A DNA stretch of 7,051 nt from NCBI GenBank assembly GCA_038254365.1, contig JBBSGI010000109.1, positions 1-7,051 of the forward strand, in the 5' to 3' direction. Below are positions 1 through 6,346 of this stretch, in pieces. This stretch comes from JAWWPG01 sp038254365. GTDB taxonomy: Bacteria > Actinomycetota > Actinomycetes > Propionibacteriales > Nocardioidaceae. Every line of letters starts with the position of its first letter. Position 1 is the first letter of the stretch. A program made the position numbers and the translations under genes. The notes under the pieces were generated by a model. It searched no databases. It saw nothing but the letters and a program-made list of their open reading frames with translations, and had not been told where the DNA came from.

Positions 1-873
1 GGCTTCTTCGGCGTCGCGCCGGGCACCGGGGAGTCGACGAACCCCAGCGCCATCGCCATGCTGTGGGGCAACTGCCTGTTCACCAACGTCGCGCTCACCG
101 ACGACGGGGACGTCTGGTGGGAGGGGCTGACCGACACCCCGCCGGCCCACCTGACCGACTGGAAGGGCCGCGACTGGACGCCGCACTCGCCCGAGCCGGC
201 GGCCCATCCCAACTCCCGTTTCACCGCCCCGGCGGCGCAGTGCCCGACGATCGCGCCGGAGTGGGAGGACCCGGCCGGCGTACCGATATCGGCGATCCTC
301 TTCGGCGGCCGGCGGGCGAGTGCCGTACCACTGGTCACCGAGTCCTTCGACTGGCAGCATGGCGTCTTTCTGGCCTCCAACGTCGCCTCCGAGGGCACCG
401 CGGCTGCGGAGAACAAGGTGGGCGCGCTGCGGCGGGACCCGTTCGCGATGCTGCCCTTCTGTGGTTACAACATGGGCGACTACTTCGCCCATTGGCTGCG
501 CATCGGCCGTGACGCCGATGCGGACAAGCTGCCGCGGATCTACTGGGTCAACTGGTTCCGCAAGGACGCCGAGGGCCGCTATGTCTGGCCGGGCTTCGGC
601 GAGAACAGCCGGGTGCTCAGGTGGATCTCCGAGCGGCTGGCCGGCACGGCGGAGGCCCGGCAGACACCGATCGGGTTGCTCCCGACGAAGAGCGCCCTCG
701 ACACCGACGGCCTCGACCTCACCGACGATCAGCTCGACCTGCTGCTCAGCGTCGACAACGAGGTCTGGCGTGAGGAGGCGGCCCGGATGGCGCCCGACTA
801 CGAGAAGTTCGGCGACCACCTGCCGCCGCAACTCTGGGATGAGCACAAGCGACTGGTCGAGGGTCTCGGCTGA
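1..873 (+). CDS. pckG: Phosphoenolpyruvate carboxykinase (GTP), C-terminal part, cut by left window edge
   Basis: This is the last 290 residues of GTP-dependent PEP carboxykinase, a cytosolic gluconeogenic enzyme that interconverts oxaloacetate plus GTP with PEP, CO2 and GDP. The reading frame is open from base 1, so the gene begins outside the window; the family is usually about 600 residues, so roughly half is present. Counting from base 1, residues 1-20 carry the conserved 'FFGVAPGT...TNP' segment. An 'ILFGGRR' segment follows around residues 99-105. The guanine-nucleotide pocket signature 'RRDPFAMLPFCGYN' lies at about 144-157, followed by 'GDYFAHWL' and then 'NWFRKD...GRYVWPGFGEN', both typical of the GTP family. 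The P-loop and metal site are upstream and not seen. The gene is intact to its TGA stop. It looks like a housekeeping neighbour and shows no functional link to the genes that follow. Confidence 0.96.
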   Translation, partial: GFFGVAPGTGESTNPSAIAMLWGNCLFTNVALTDDGDVWWEGLTDTPPAHLTDWKGRDWTPHSPEPAAHPNSRFTAPAAQCPTIAPEWEDPAGVPISAILFGGRRASAVPLVTESFDWQHGVFLASNVASEGTAAAENKVGALRRDPFAMLPFCGYNMGDYFAHWLRIGRDADADKLPRIYWVNWFRKDAEGRYVWPGFGENSRVLRWISERLAGTAEARQTPIGLLPTKSALDTDGLDLTDDQLDLLLSVDNEVWREEAARMAPDYEKFGDHLPPQLWDEHKRLVEGLG

Positions 874-908
874 AGGCCTCCCGCGTGGACGGCGGTAGAG
901 TGACAGAG

Positions 909-920
909 CAACTCCAGTTG
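909..920. promoter_or_regulatory. Putative operator 1, CAACT-CC-AGTTG, before the FAD oxidoreductase
   Basis: This is an inverted repeat with perfect 5-bp arms (CAACT/AGTTG) around a 2-bp centre. It lies in the 66-bp gap between PEP carboxykinase and the FAD oxidoreductase, 19 bp before the GTG start. The same arms and spacing recur once more before the Rieske gene at 2291-2302. A -10-like TAGAGT at 896-901 lies just upstream, so the palindrome would overlap the transcription start, a common place for a repressor site. The match between the two sites is seen directly; their role as binding sites for one regulator is inferred, and the regulator family is unknown. Confidence 0.55.
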
Positions 921-939
921 TCGAGTACCGGGGGCCACC

Positions 940-2274
940 GTGAGGGAAGTCGACCGCGCCCGTTACGTCGTCATCGGGGCCGGCATCCATGGCCTGTCGA
1001 CTGCCTGGCAACTCAGCCGTGAGCTCGCCGGGAGGCACACCGGATCGGGCGCCGACGTGCTCGTTCTCGACAAGACGGACGTGGGGGCGGGCGCCTCCGG
1101 CATCGCCTGCGGCGTGGTGCGCAACAACTACTACCAGCCGGCGATGCGGGAACTGATGGCGCACTCGGTGAGTGTCTGGGAGTCGGACCCGCAGGCATTC
1201 GCGTACCACTCCGTCGGGTATCTGCAGATCTCCCCCGAGGTCATGCACGCCGATGTCGCGGCGATCTACGCCGAGCAGCAGTCGATCGGCTATCCGTCGA
1301 CTTTCGTCGAAGGCGCGGACGACTGCCGCCTGTACCTGCAGTCGATCTTCCCCGACTGGCAGGCCAAGAACGTCACGAGCGTGCTGCATGAGCGCCGCGG
1401 CGGCTACGCCAACAACCGGGCGTCGGTGGCAGGCCTGGCCGCCAAGGCCACCGCGGCGGGAGTTCGCGTTCTCCCCGGGGTCCGCGTGACGGGACTGCGC
1501 ACCGACGGAACCGCGGTCACCGCGGTCGAGACCGAGGCGGGCGACATCCGCTGCGACCACCTGATCGTCGCCGCGGGGCCATGGGTCCGCGACGTCTGGC
1601 GGATGCTGGACCTTCCCGACATCGTCCCGGTGCTCGGCCGCGACGGGCAGCTGCACCGGCGGCCGATGTGGACCTACTGGTCACTGCAGGAAGGCACGCT
1701 CGGCGTCGATCCGGCGTACCTCACCGACAGCGCGGGCGGCATGCCGCCGGTCGTGCACCTCGACACTGACGCGCCGCTGTACGACGACGTGGACGGATCA
1801 CTCATCACCGACCGGTTGTGGGGCATCTACTTCAAGCCGGACTTCAACTTCGGCGGCGTCCAGGGCGGCGCCATGCCGATCGTCATCGACCGACCGGCCG
1901 ACGAGGTGGCGGTCGACCCCTACGGTCCGGCCAGTCCCGACTTCGTCGTCGGCGCAGAGTTCGCCCGGATGTGGACGGCGGGGCTCGCGCATTGCCTGAA
2001 GCGGTTCGAGGGCAAGAGCGCGCTGTTCGCGAAGGAGCCATCCGGCGGCATCGGCTGCTTCACGCCGGACAGCTTCCCGGTCTTCGACGTCTTCCGGGAC
2101 AACGCCTACGTCATCGCCGACTCCAACCACGGATACAAGATGATCGGTGTCGGCGCCCTCGTGGCCAAGGAACTCGTGGGTGACCGTCAGCAGCTGCTGG
2201 AGCCGTTCCGTTTCTCCCGCTACGCCAACGGCCGGCTGCACCCGGTCAGCCACTCGCCGTTTCCCTGGAGCTGA
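940..2274 (+). CDS. FAD-dependent oxidoreductase, DAO family (amine/N-methyl amino acid oxidase-like)
   Basis: A 444-residue flavoprotein of the D-amino-acid oxidase / sarcosine and dimethylglycine oxidase-dehydrogenase superfamily, which oxidises C-N bonds of amines and passes electrons to O2 or a carrier. The N-terminal Rossmann motif 'VVIGAGIHGLSTAW' (residues 10-23) is followed by the end of the second beta strand, 'VLVLDKTDVGAGASG' (40-54). A second FAD-contacting segment, 'LIVAAGPWV', is at 208-216. The C-terminal 'TPDSFPVFD' (375-383) and 'DSNHGYKMIG' (394-403) are the usual FAD-binding end of the fold. The start is GTG, placed by a GGGGG stretch 5 nt upstream and by its short distance to the Rossmann strand; there is no nearby ATG. 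Residues about 233-330 are rich in aromatic and acidic residues and probably form the substrate-domain part. The usual covalent-flavin Cys or His does not appear at the expected positions, so FAD is probably bound non-covalently (inferred by eye). A matching palindrome precedes this gene and the Rieske gene. Exact substrate unknown; a secondary or tertiary amine from betaine demethylation is the leading guess. Confidence 0.85.
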   Translation: MREVDRARYVVIGAGIHGLSTAWQLSRELAGRHTGSGADVLVLDKTDVGAGASGIACGVVRNNYYQPAMRELMAHSVSVWESDPQAFAYHSVGYLQISPEVMHADVAAIYAEQQSIGYPSTFVEGADDCRLYLQSIFPDWQAKNVTSVLHERRGGYANNRASVAGLAAKATAAGVRVLPGVRVTGLRTDGTAVTAVETEAGDIRCDHLIVAAGPWVRDVWRMLDLPDIVPVLGRDGQLHRRPMWTYWSLQEGTLGVDPAYLTDSAGGMPPVVHLDTDAPLYDDVDGSLITDRLWGIYFKPDFNFGGVQGGAMPIVIDRPADEVAVDPYGPASPDFVVGAEFARMWTAGLAHCLKRFEGKSALFAKEPSGGIGCFTPDSFPVFDVFRDNAYVIADSNHGYKMIGVGALVAKELVGDRQQLLEPFRFSRYANGRLHPVSHSPFPWS

Positions 2275-2290
2275 CCCGACCCCGTTCTGA

Positions 2291-2302
2291 CAACTCGAGT
2301 TG
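2291..2302. promoter_or_regulatory. Putative operator 2, perfect palindrome CAACTCGAGTTG, before the Rieske gene
   Basis: This perfect 12-bp palindrome sits in the 74-bp gap between the FAD oxidoreductase and the Rieske oxygenase genes. It has the same CAACT/AGTTG arms and 2-bp centre as the site at 909-920. A -10-like TATGCT at 2306-2311 follows 3 bp later, so a bound protein would cover the -35 to -10 spacer, consistent with repression. A symmetric 12-mer recurring with identical arms in two adjacent promoter gaps is unlikely by chance. The identity of the regulator is not known. Confidence 0.6.
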
Positions 2303-2305
2303 CGT

Positions 2306-2311
2306 TATGCT
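2306..2311 (+). promoter_or_regulatory. Candidate -10 element TATGCT of the Rieske gene promoter
   Basis: TATGCT resembles the sigma-70-type -10 consensus TATAAT in its conserved first two and last bases. It stands out in an otherwise GC-rich gap and would give a start near 2318 and a leader of about 30 nt. No convincing -35 hexamer is seen at the standard spacing (GTTCTG at 2284-2289 with a 16-bp spacer is the best available), which would fit an activated or weak promoter. It implies that the Rieske gene can be transcribed separately from the FAD oxidoreductase gene. Confidence 0.35.
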
Positions 2312-2348
2312 GGGGCGGTTGCATGCTGGCCGCTGTCGAGGATGACGC

Positions 2349-3578
2349 ATGAGCACGAGCAGAGCAGAGGACCTGGCGGTTTCGCAGCCTCCCGGGCGTT
2401 CGTTGTTGCAGGACTACTACGTCGCGGATGACCTCTTCGAGCTCGACCTCGAGCGGGTCTTCGGGTCGAGCTGGCTCTTCGTCGCCGCGGCCAGTGAGCT
2501 GCCGCGGTCCGGGGACGTCGTCACGTGGAGCGTCGGCCGCGACTCCGTGCTGCTCATGCGGACCGATGACGGCATCATCACCGCGCACCACAACGTATGC
2601 CGGCATCGCGGCTGCCGGCTGCTGGCGGACGGCACGGTCTCGGCCCGAGTCGTCGTGTGCCCCTATCACCAGTGGACCTACGGGCTGGACGGGGCGCTCC
2701 GCGGGGCGCCACACATGGGCGCCGACCTCGCTCGGGACGAGCTGTCACTTCGGCCGGTACACCTGCGCAACCTCGGCGGTCTGCTTTTCGTCTGCTTCGC
2801 CGACGAGCCGCCCGCGTTCGAGGGCGCCGCCGCGGCGGTGGAGCCGCAGCTGCGCCCGCACGAGCTCGAGCGCACGCGGGTCGCGGTCCGCCAGCGCTAC
2901 ACGGTGCAGGCGAACTGGAAGACTTTGGTGGAGAACAACCGCGAGTGTTACCACTGCCGGGTCAACCATCCCGAGTTCTGCCTGACCAACTACGACTTCG
3001 GCATCCCGGGCGACAGCAGGACCAGCCGCAGGTACGAGGCGGCGCTGGCGGACCGCCACCGGCGCTGGGTTGCTCAGGGGCTCGCTCCGTGCGAGGTCAG
3101 CTTCGCGGCCGGCGACTGGTTCCGGGTGGCCCGGTTGCCCCTGCGCGACGGATTCGTGACCGAGAGCCTGAGCGGAGACCTGATCGCACCGCTGCTTGGC
3201 CGGCTGTCCAGTGCGGACGTCGGCAGCTTGCGCCTCATCACGCTGCCGAACTCGTGGTCGCACGTCGACGCCGACTACGTCGCGACGACCCGGCTGACGC
3301 CGGTGAGCCCGAACCGTACCGACGTCGACATCACCTTCCTCGTCCACGAGGACGCAGTGGAGGGCCGCGACTACGCCGTCGCCGACCTCACCGCCGTGCT
3401 GGGCGCCACGTCGGAGCAGGACTGGATCCTCTGTGAACGCAACGCCGCCGGGATCCGCTCTCGCGGCTATACGCCGGGGCCCTTGTCGCCCGTGACCGAG
3501 GGCTCGGTGAGGACCTTCCACGACTGGTACCTCCACGCGCTCGGGGCACGACAACCGGAGCTGACCCGCGTGGGGTGA
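2349..3578 (+). CDS. Rieske [2Fe-2S] oxygenase alpha subunit, quaternary-amine demethylase/monooxygenase-like
   Basis: A 409-residue Rieske non-heme iron oxygenase, which uses O2 and electrons from a reductase to hydroxylate its substrate. The Rieske cluster motif is C84-x-H86 ('VCRHRG') and C104-x2-H107 ('CPYHQW'), separated by 17 residues as usual. The catalytic domain has 'NWKTLVENNRECYHC' (189-203), then 'NHPEF' (206-210). H202 and H207 are the likely mononuclear iron ligands and E199 the bridging acid between subunits. The third iron ligand is probably D358 in 'QDWILCERN'. A Glu-Cys-Tyr-His context is typical of the glycine betaine, stachydrine, carnitine and choline oxygenase branch rather than of aromatic-ring dioxygenases, where Asp is usual. 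The ATG is supported by GAGGA at 2338-2342, 6 nt upstream. Length fits the alpha-only members. No ferredoxin or reductase gene (GbcB/CntB type) is in the window. Substrate assignment rests on motif resemblance and on the betaine transporter nearby; family assignment is firm. Confidence 0.9.
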   Translation: MSTSRAEDLAVSQPPGRSLLQDYYVADDLFELDLERVFGSSWLFVAAASELPRSGDVVTWSVGRDSVLLMRTDDGIITAHHNVCRHRGCRLLADGTVSARVVVCPYHQWTYGLDGALRGAPHMGADLARDELSLRPVHLRNLGGLLFVCFADEPPAFEGAAAAVEPQLRPHELERTRVAVRQRYTVQANWKTLVENNRECYHCRVNHPEFCLTNYDFGIPGDSRTSRRYEAALADRHRRWVAQGLAPCEVSFAAGDWFRVARLPLRDGFVTESLSGDLIAPLLGRLSSADVGSLRLITLPNSWSHVDADYVATTRLTPVSPNRTDVDITFLVHEDAVEGRDYAVADLTAVLGATSEQDWILCERNAAGIRSRGYTPGPLSPVTEGSVRTFHDWYLHALGARQPELTRVG

Positions 3579-3635
3579 GTCCGGCTGTTACGGTCAGGCT
3601 GCGGGCGGCGGGCGATGTCTAGGGGACGGACGGTC

Positions 3636-3641
3636 AAGGGA
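3636..3641 (+). promoter_or_regulatory. Ribosome binding site AAGGGA that fixes the hydrolase start
   Basis: AAGGGA lies 6 nt before the ATG at 3648. The upstream in-frame ATG at 3615 has only a GGCGGGCG stretch before it and would add an 11-residue tail lacking family similarity. The site therefore favours 3648 as the true start. Confidence 0.6.
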
Positions 3642-3647
3642 CACCAC

Positions 3648-4484
3648 ATGCGCGTGGCGCTCGCCCAGGTGGACTGCCGGCTCGGCGCGGTTGAGGAGAA
3701 CTTCCGGACCGTTCGGCGCGCGATCGCGCGTGCGAGCAGCCTCGAGGCCGACCTCGTCGTGTTCCCCGAGCTGACCTTGCACGGCTACCCGCTCGGGCGG
3801 TACGACGCGGATCTTGCAGTGTCGGTCGACGACGACCGGCTGCGTGACCTGACGCAGTCCGACAGTCTCGACGTCGTTCTCGGGTTCCACGAAGACGCCG
3901 GTCCGCATACGTACAACAGTGCCGCCTACCTCGCGGGCGGACAGCTTGCCCACGTGCACCGCAAGCTCTACCTGCCGACGTACGACATCTGGGAGGAGCA
4001 CAAGCACTTCAGCCCCGGTCACGCGCTCCGCGCCTTCCCCACCCGCTTCGGCCGGATGGGGATCCTCGTCTGCAACGACGCCTGGCAGGCATGCCCGCCA
4101 TTCGTGCTCGCCCAGGACGGGGCCGAGGTGCTGCTCGTCCCGACGAACAGCGCCGACACCCGGGCTCCCGAGGTCATCGACACGCCGGCCTACTGGCGCG
4201 ACGTGCTCCGCGCGGTGGCGCGCATGAACGAGCTGTGGGTCGTCTTCGTCAACCGCGTCGGCTCGGTCGACGGACTCGAGTTCTGGGGTGGGTCGTGCGT
4301 CGTCGACCCGGCCGGCAAGGTCGTGGCCGAGGCACCGGTCAAGGAGGAGGCGGTGCTCGTGGTCGACATCGACGTGGCTGCCGCCAGGCGGCGGCGGCGG
4401 CAGTTGCCACTGTTGAAAGACGCCCGTCTGGCGCTACTCGTCCGAGAGCTCGAGCGCCTCATCGCCGAGGGCGGCAACGCCTGA
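3648..4484 (+). CDS. Nitrilase-superfamily carbon-nitrogen hydrolase
   Basis: A 278-residue cytosolic amidase/nitrilase-fold enzyme that hydrolyses a C-N bond (amide, carbamoyl or nitrile) through a Glu-Lys-Cys triad. With the start at 3648 the protein opens with the family's first beta strand, 'MRVALAQVDC'. The triad is visible: E41 in 'VVFPELTLHGY', K106 in 'HRKLYLPTY' and C142 in 'ILVCNDAWQ'. The 'EEHKHFSPG' segment (116-124) corresponds to the family's conserved 'DE.R.F..G' loop that supports the triad. The C-terminus 'RRRRRQLPLLKDAR' (247-260) matches the usual 'VR...P...D.R' ending but has five consecutive arginines. The pattern resembles N-carbamoyl-amine/omega-amidase-like members and the glutaminase domain of NAD synthetases, but the substrate cannot be assigned. 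It starts 69 bp after the Rieske gene on the same strand and is probably cotranscribed with it, which suggests a role in the same pathway. No palindrome like those upstream precedes it. Confidence 0.88.
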   Translation: MRVALAQVDCRLGAVEENFRTVRRAIARASSLEADLVVFPELTLHGYPLGRYDADLAVSVDDDRLRDLTQSDSLDVVLGFHEDAGPHTYNSAAYLAGGQLAHVHRKLYLPTYDIWEEHKHFSPGHALRAFPTRFGRMGILVCNDAWQACPPFVLAQDGAEVLLVPTNSADTRAPEVIDTPAYWRDVLRAVARMNELWVVFVNRVGSVDGLEFWGGSCVVDPAGKVVAEAPVKEEAVLVVDIDVAAARRRRRQLPLLKDARLALLVRELERLIAEGGNA

Positions 4485-4514
4485 CGACGGCGAGACACTC
4501 GAGCGGCGGCCGCG
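4485..4514. other. 30-bp convergent gene junction
   Basis: The + strand hydrolase gene and the - strand binding-protein gene end 30 bp apart. The gap includes the palindrome GCGGCCGC (4506-4513), but it has no loop and is not followed by a T run on either strand, so no classical intrinsic terminator is evident. Termination may be Rho-dependent or the transcripts may overlap at their 3' ends. Confidence 0.6.
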
Positions 4515-5489
4515 CTACTTGACGAGCCCCTTGTCCTTGAGGAACCGCTTGGCGATGTCCGCGGCCGTGTCGCCGTTGATGTCGAACTCGGCGTTCATCT
4601 TCTGCATCGTCTCCGTGTCGAGCGCCTTGGCGACCGGCTCGAAGATCTTTTCGATCTCGGGGTGTGCAGTGAACACCGAGTCGCGGATGTTGAGCGCGGG
4701 GTTGTAGACGGCGAAGAACTTCTTGTCGTCCTCTAGTACGCGCAGGCCGAGCCCCTCGATCCGACCGTCGGTGACGAAGACCTCCCCGAAGCTGCAGGGG
4801 TTGCCCTTCTTGATCGAGTTGTAGATCGCACCCTCGTCGAGAGTGGCCAGGCCGGGAGCCTTGAAGCCATAGGTCTTCTCCAGCCCGGGCAGGCCGTCGT
4901 CACGGTTGACGAACTCGGTTGCCACACACAGCTTGGCCTTTCCGGGGTCGGAGCTGGCGAGCTTGCCGTAGTCCGACAGCGTCTTCACATCGGGCTCGGT
5001 TTCCTTCTTCACGCCGACGGCGTACGTGTTGTCGAAGGGAGCCCGATCCACCCACTTGATCTTGTTCTTGGCCAGATCCTCCTTCGCGACTGCGTCGAAC
5101 TGCTGCATCGAGTCGTGGATCGGCTCCGTGTGCTTCAGGTGGGTGATCCAACCGGTCCCGGTGTACTCCCAGTACATGTCGATGCGGCCCGATGTGAGCG
5201 CCGTCCGCACCGTGGCGCTGCCGGACAGTCCACACTGCCTCTTCACCGTCGCGCCAGCAGCTTCGAGCACCTGGGCGGTCATCTCGCACAGGATCCGCTG
5301 CTCGGTGAACTCCTTGCCACCGACGGTGAAGGAAGCCCCCTTGAGCTCGCCGCCACCACCACCACCACCACCACCACCGCCGCCGCCGCCGCCGGAGGGC
5401 GCCTTCTTGTCATTGCTACCGCAGGCGGCAGCAAGTAAGGCCAGGGTAGCGAGCACCGCGATGCGGCGCGCAGGAGTGATGGAGCGCAT
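4515..5489 (-). CDS. Glycine betaine/choline-type ABC transporter substrate-binding lipoprotein (OpuBC/OpuCC/YehZ class)
   Basis: A 324-residue extracellular binding protein of the OpuAC family (pfam name for this fold), which captures quaternary ammonium solutes and delivers them to the permease. Residues 1-22 are a lipoprotein signal peptide ending in 'LLAAAC', with C23 as the lipidated cysteine, so the protein is membrane-tethered. A low-complexity linker with 15 glycines (33-47) follows. The mature domain begins at 'FTVGGKEFTEQRILCEM' and contains the family hallmarks 'RIDMYWEYTGTGW' (102-114), 'PFDNTYAVGV' (151-160), 'NRDDGLPGLEKTYGF' (195-209) and 'GEVFVTDGRI' (235-244). Four further cysteines (68, 86, 188, 232) could form disulfides outside the cell. 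AGGAGG (complement of 5495-5500) lies 5 nt before the ATG, a strong ribosome site. It is the last gene of the ATPase-permease-binding protein operon, 53 bp after the permease. Ligand is inferred as a betaine or choline; related proteins also bind carnitine, proline betaine or ergothioneine. Confidence 0.92.
   Translation of the reverse strand: MRSITPARRIAVLATLALLAAACGSNDKKAPSGGGGGGGGGGGGGGGELKGASFTVGGKEFTEQRILCEMTAQVLEAAGATVKRQCGLSGSATVRTALTSGRIDMYWEYTGTGWITHLKHTEPIHDSMQQFDAVAKEDLAKNKIKWVDRAPFDNTYAVGVKKETEPDVKTLSDYGKLASSDPGKAKLCVATEFVNRDDGLPGLEKTYGFKAPGLATLDEGAIYNSIKKGNPCSFGEVFVTDGRIEGLGLRVLEDDKKFFAVYNPALNIRDSVFTAHPEIEKIFEPVAKALDTETMQKMNAEFDINGDTAADIAKRFLKDKGLVK
5349..5393 (-). repeat. 45-bp trinucleotide repeat encoding (Gly)15
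   Basis: In the coding direction this is five GGC, eight GGT and two GGC codons in an uninterrupted run, encoding residues 33-47 of the binding lipoprotein just after the lipid anchor. Pure triplet tracts of this length are prone to replication slippage; gains or losses would keep the frame and change only tether length. Confidence 0.95.
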
Positions 5490-5542
5490 GTGGACCTCCT
5501 GGGTCTGGGAGCTGGGTTGCCCCGGTGGTGGTTGACCGCGTC

Positions 5543-6346
5543 CTATACACCGCGCGGCCGCAGTACCCGCTCGGCCAAGGAGGCGAGCCAGTCGATCGTA
5601 AGCGCGAGTACCGCGACCAGGACCGCTCCGGTGATGAGGACCGGCTTACGGTCGAGGACGAGGCCGGCGTTGATGATTTCTCCCAGACCGCCGGCGTTGG
5701 TGAACGCAGCCAGGGTGGCGGTGCCGACGTTGATGATCAGGGCGGTACGGATACCGGCCATCATCACCGGCACGGCGAGGGGCAGTTCGACCCGGGACAG
5801 GATCAGGCGTTTCGGCATTCCCATGCCACGGGCCGCGTCGATGAGCGACCGGTCGACGCCCTGCAGGCCGGTCATGGTATTGCGCAGGACCGGCAGGACC
5901 GAGTAAAGGACGAGCGCGACTACCGCCGGACCGAAGCCCACGTCGACCAGTAGCGCCAGCAGAACGAGTACGCCGATCGACGGAACGGCTTGGCCGATGT
6001 TGACGACGGCGAGCACGAACGGCGTGGCACGGCGCATCGCCGGCCGGGTGAGCATGATTCCCAGCGGGATCGCGATGAGGATGACCAGCACGGTCGAGAC
6101 GCCGGTGAGCCGAACGTGCTGGAGCATCCGGTGCACGATGACACTACGGGTGAGGGAGCGCTGCTCGATGCTGTCGAGAGTCTTCGAATGCACGTAGAGA
6201 TACAGCGCAAGCAGGGCGACCGCGAGCACGGCCGGGGTGAACAGGAAGCTGACGGCGGTGCGTCTGCCGGAGCCGGCCTCGGTATGTGCCGCGCTGGCCG
6301 CAGCCACCGGCTCCACGCCGGTGGTCTGCTCCGAGAGCATGGTCAC
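5543..6346 (-). CDS. Glycine betaine/choline-type ABC transporter permease (OpuBB/OpuCB class)
   Basis: A 267-residue inner-membrane permease of the binding-protein-dependent transport family. About six hydrophobic segments are visible, near residues 33-52, 81-100, 108-131, 138-156, 189-212 and 236-257. The cytoplasmic coupling ('EAA') loop is 'IDAARGMGMPKRLILSRVELPLA' in effect, spanning about 169-191 with the conserved Ala-Ala, Gly and Leu-Pro positions; it contacts the ATPase. 'NIGQAVPSIGVL' (116-127) is typical of this subfamily. The GTG start overlaps the ATPase stop as GTGA, indicating translational coupling; an ATG two codons later (6338-6340) is an alternative start. The N-terminal 30 residues are polar and Ala-rich and lie before the first membrane segment. 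Only one permease gene is seen, whereas OpuB/OpuC-type operons usually have two; a second could lie upstream of the ATPase, outside the window. Confidence 0.93.
   Translation of the reverse strand: MTMLSEQTTGVEPVAAASAAHTEAGSGRRTAVSFLFTPAVLAVALLALYLYVHSKTLDSIEQRSLTRSVIVHRMLQHVRLTGVSTVLVILIAIPLGIMLTRPAMRRATPFVLAVVNIGQAVPSIGVLVLLALLVDVGFGPAVVALVLYSVLPVLRNTMTGLQGVDRSLIDAARGMGMPKRLILSRVELPLAVPVMMAGIRTALIINVGTATLAAFTNAGGLGEIINAGLVLDRKPVLITGAVLVAVLALTIDWLASLAERVLRPRGV

Noticed and set aside
1798..2253. A 151-codon open frame on the - strand inside the FAD oxidoreductase gene
   Set aside because: No family motif, and the + strand frame carries clear FAD-binding segments throughout this stretch.
2745..3554. 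A 269-codon open frame on the - strand opposite the Rieske gene
   Set aside because: It is a shadow of high-GC coding DNA: no recognisable motif, low-complexity composition, and full overlap with a Rieske gene whose metal-ligand motifs are intact.
3561..3597. CTGACC (3561-3566) and GGTCAG (3592-3597) inverted arms around the end of the Rieske gene
   Set aside because: The 25-bp spacer is long, the arms are short and no T run follows; one arm lies in coding sequence. Likely chance, not a terminator.
3615..3647. Longer hydrolase start at ATG 3615
   Set aside because: The added 11 residues precede the conserved first beta strand, and the ATG at 3648 has a better-placed AAGGGA site.
4380..4402. 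GGC/CGG-rich run in the hydrolase gene
   Set aside because: It simply encodes the Arg-rich segment (residues 247-251) at the expected C-terminal place of the family; too short and imperfect to call a separate repeat.
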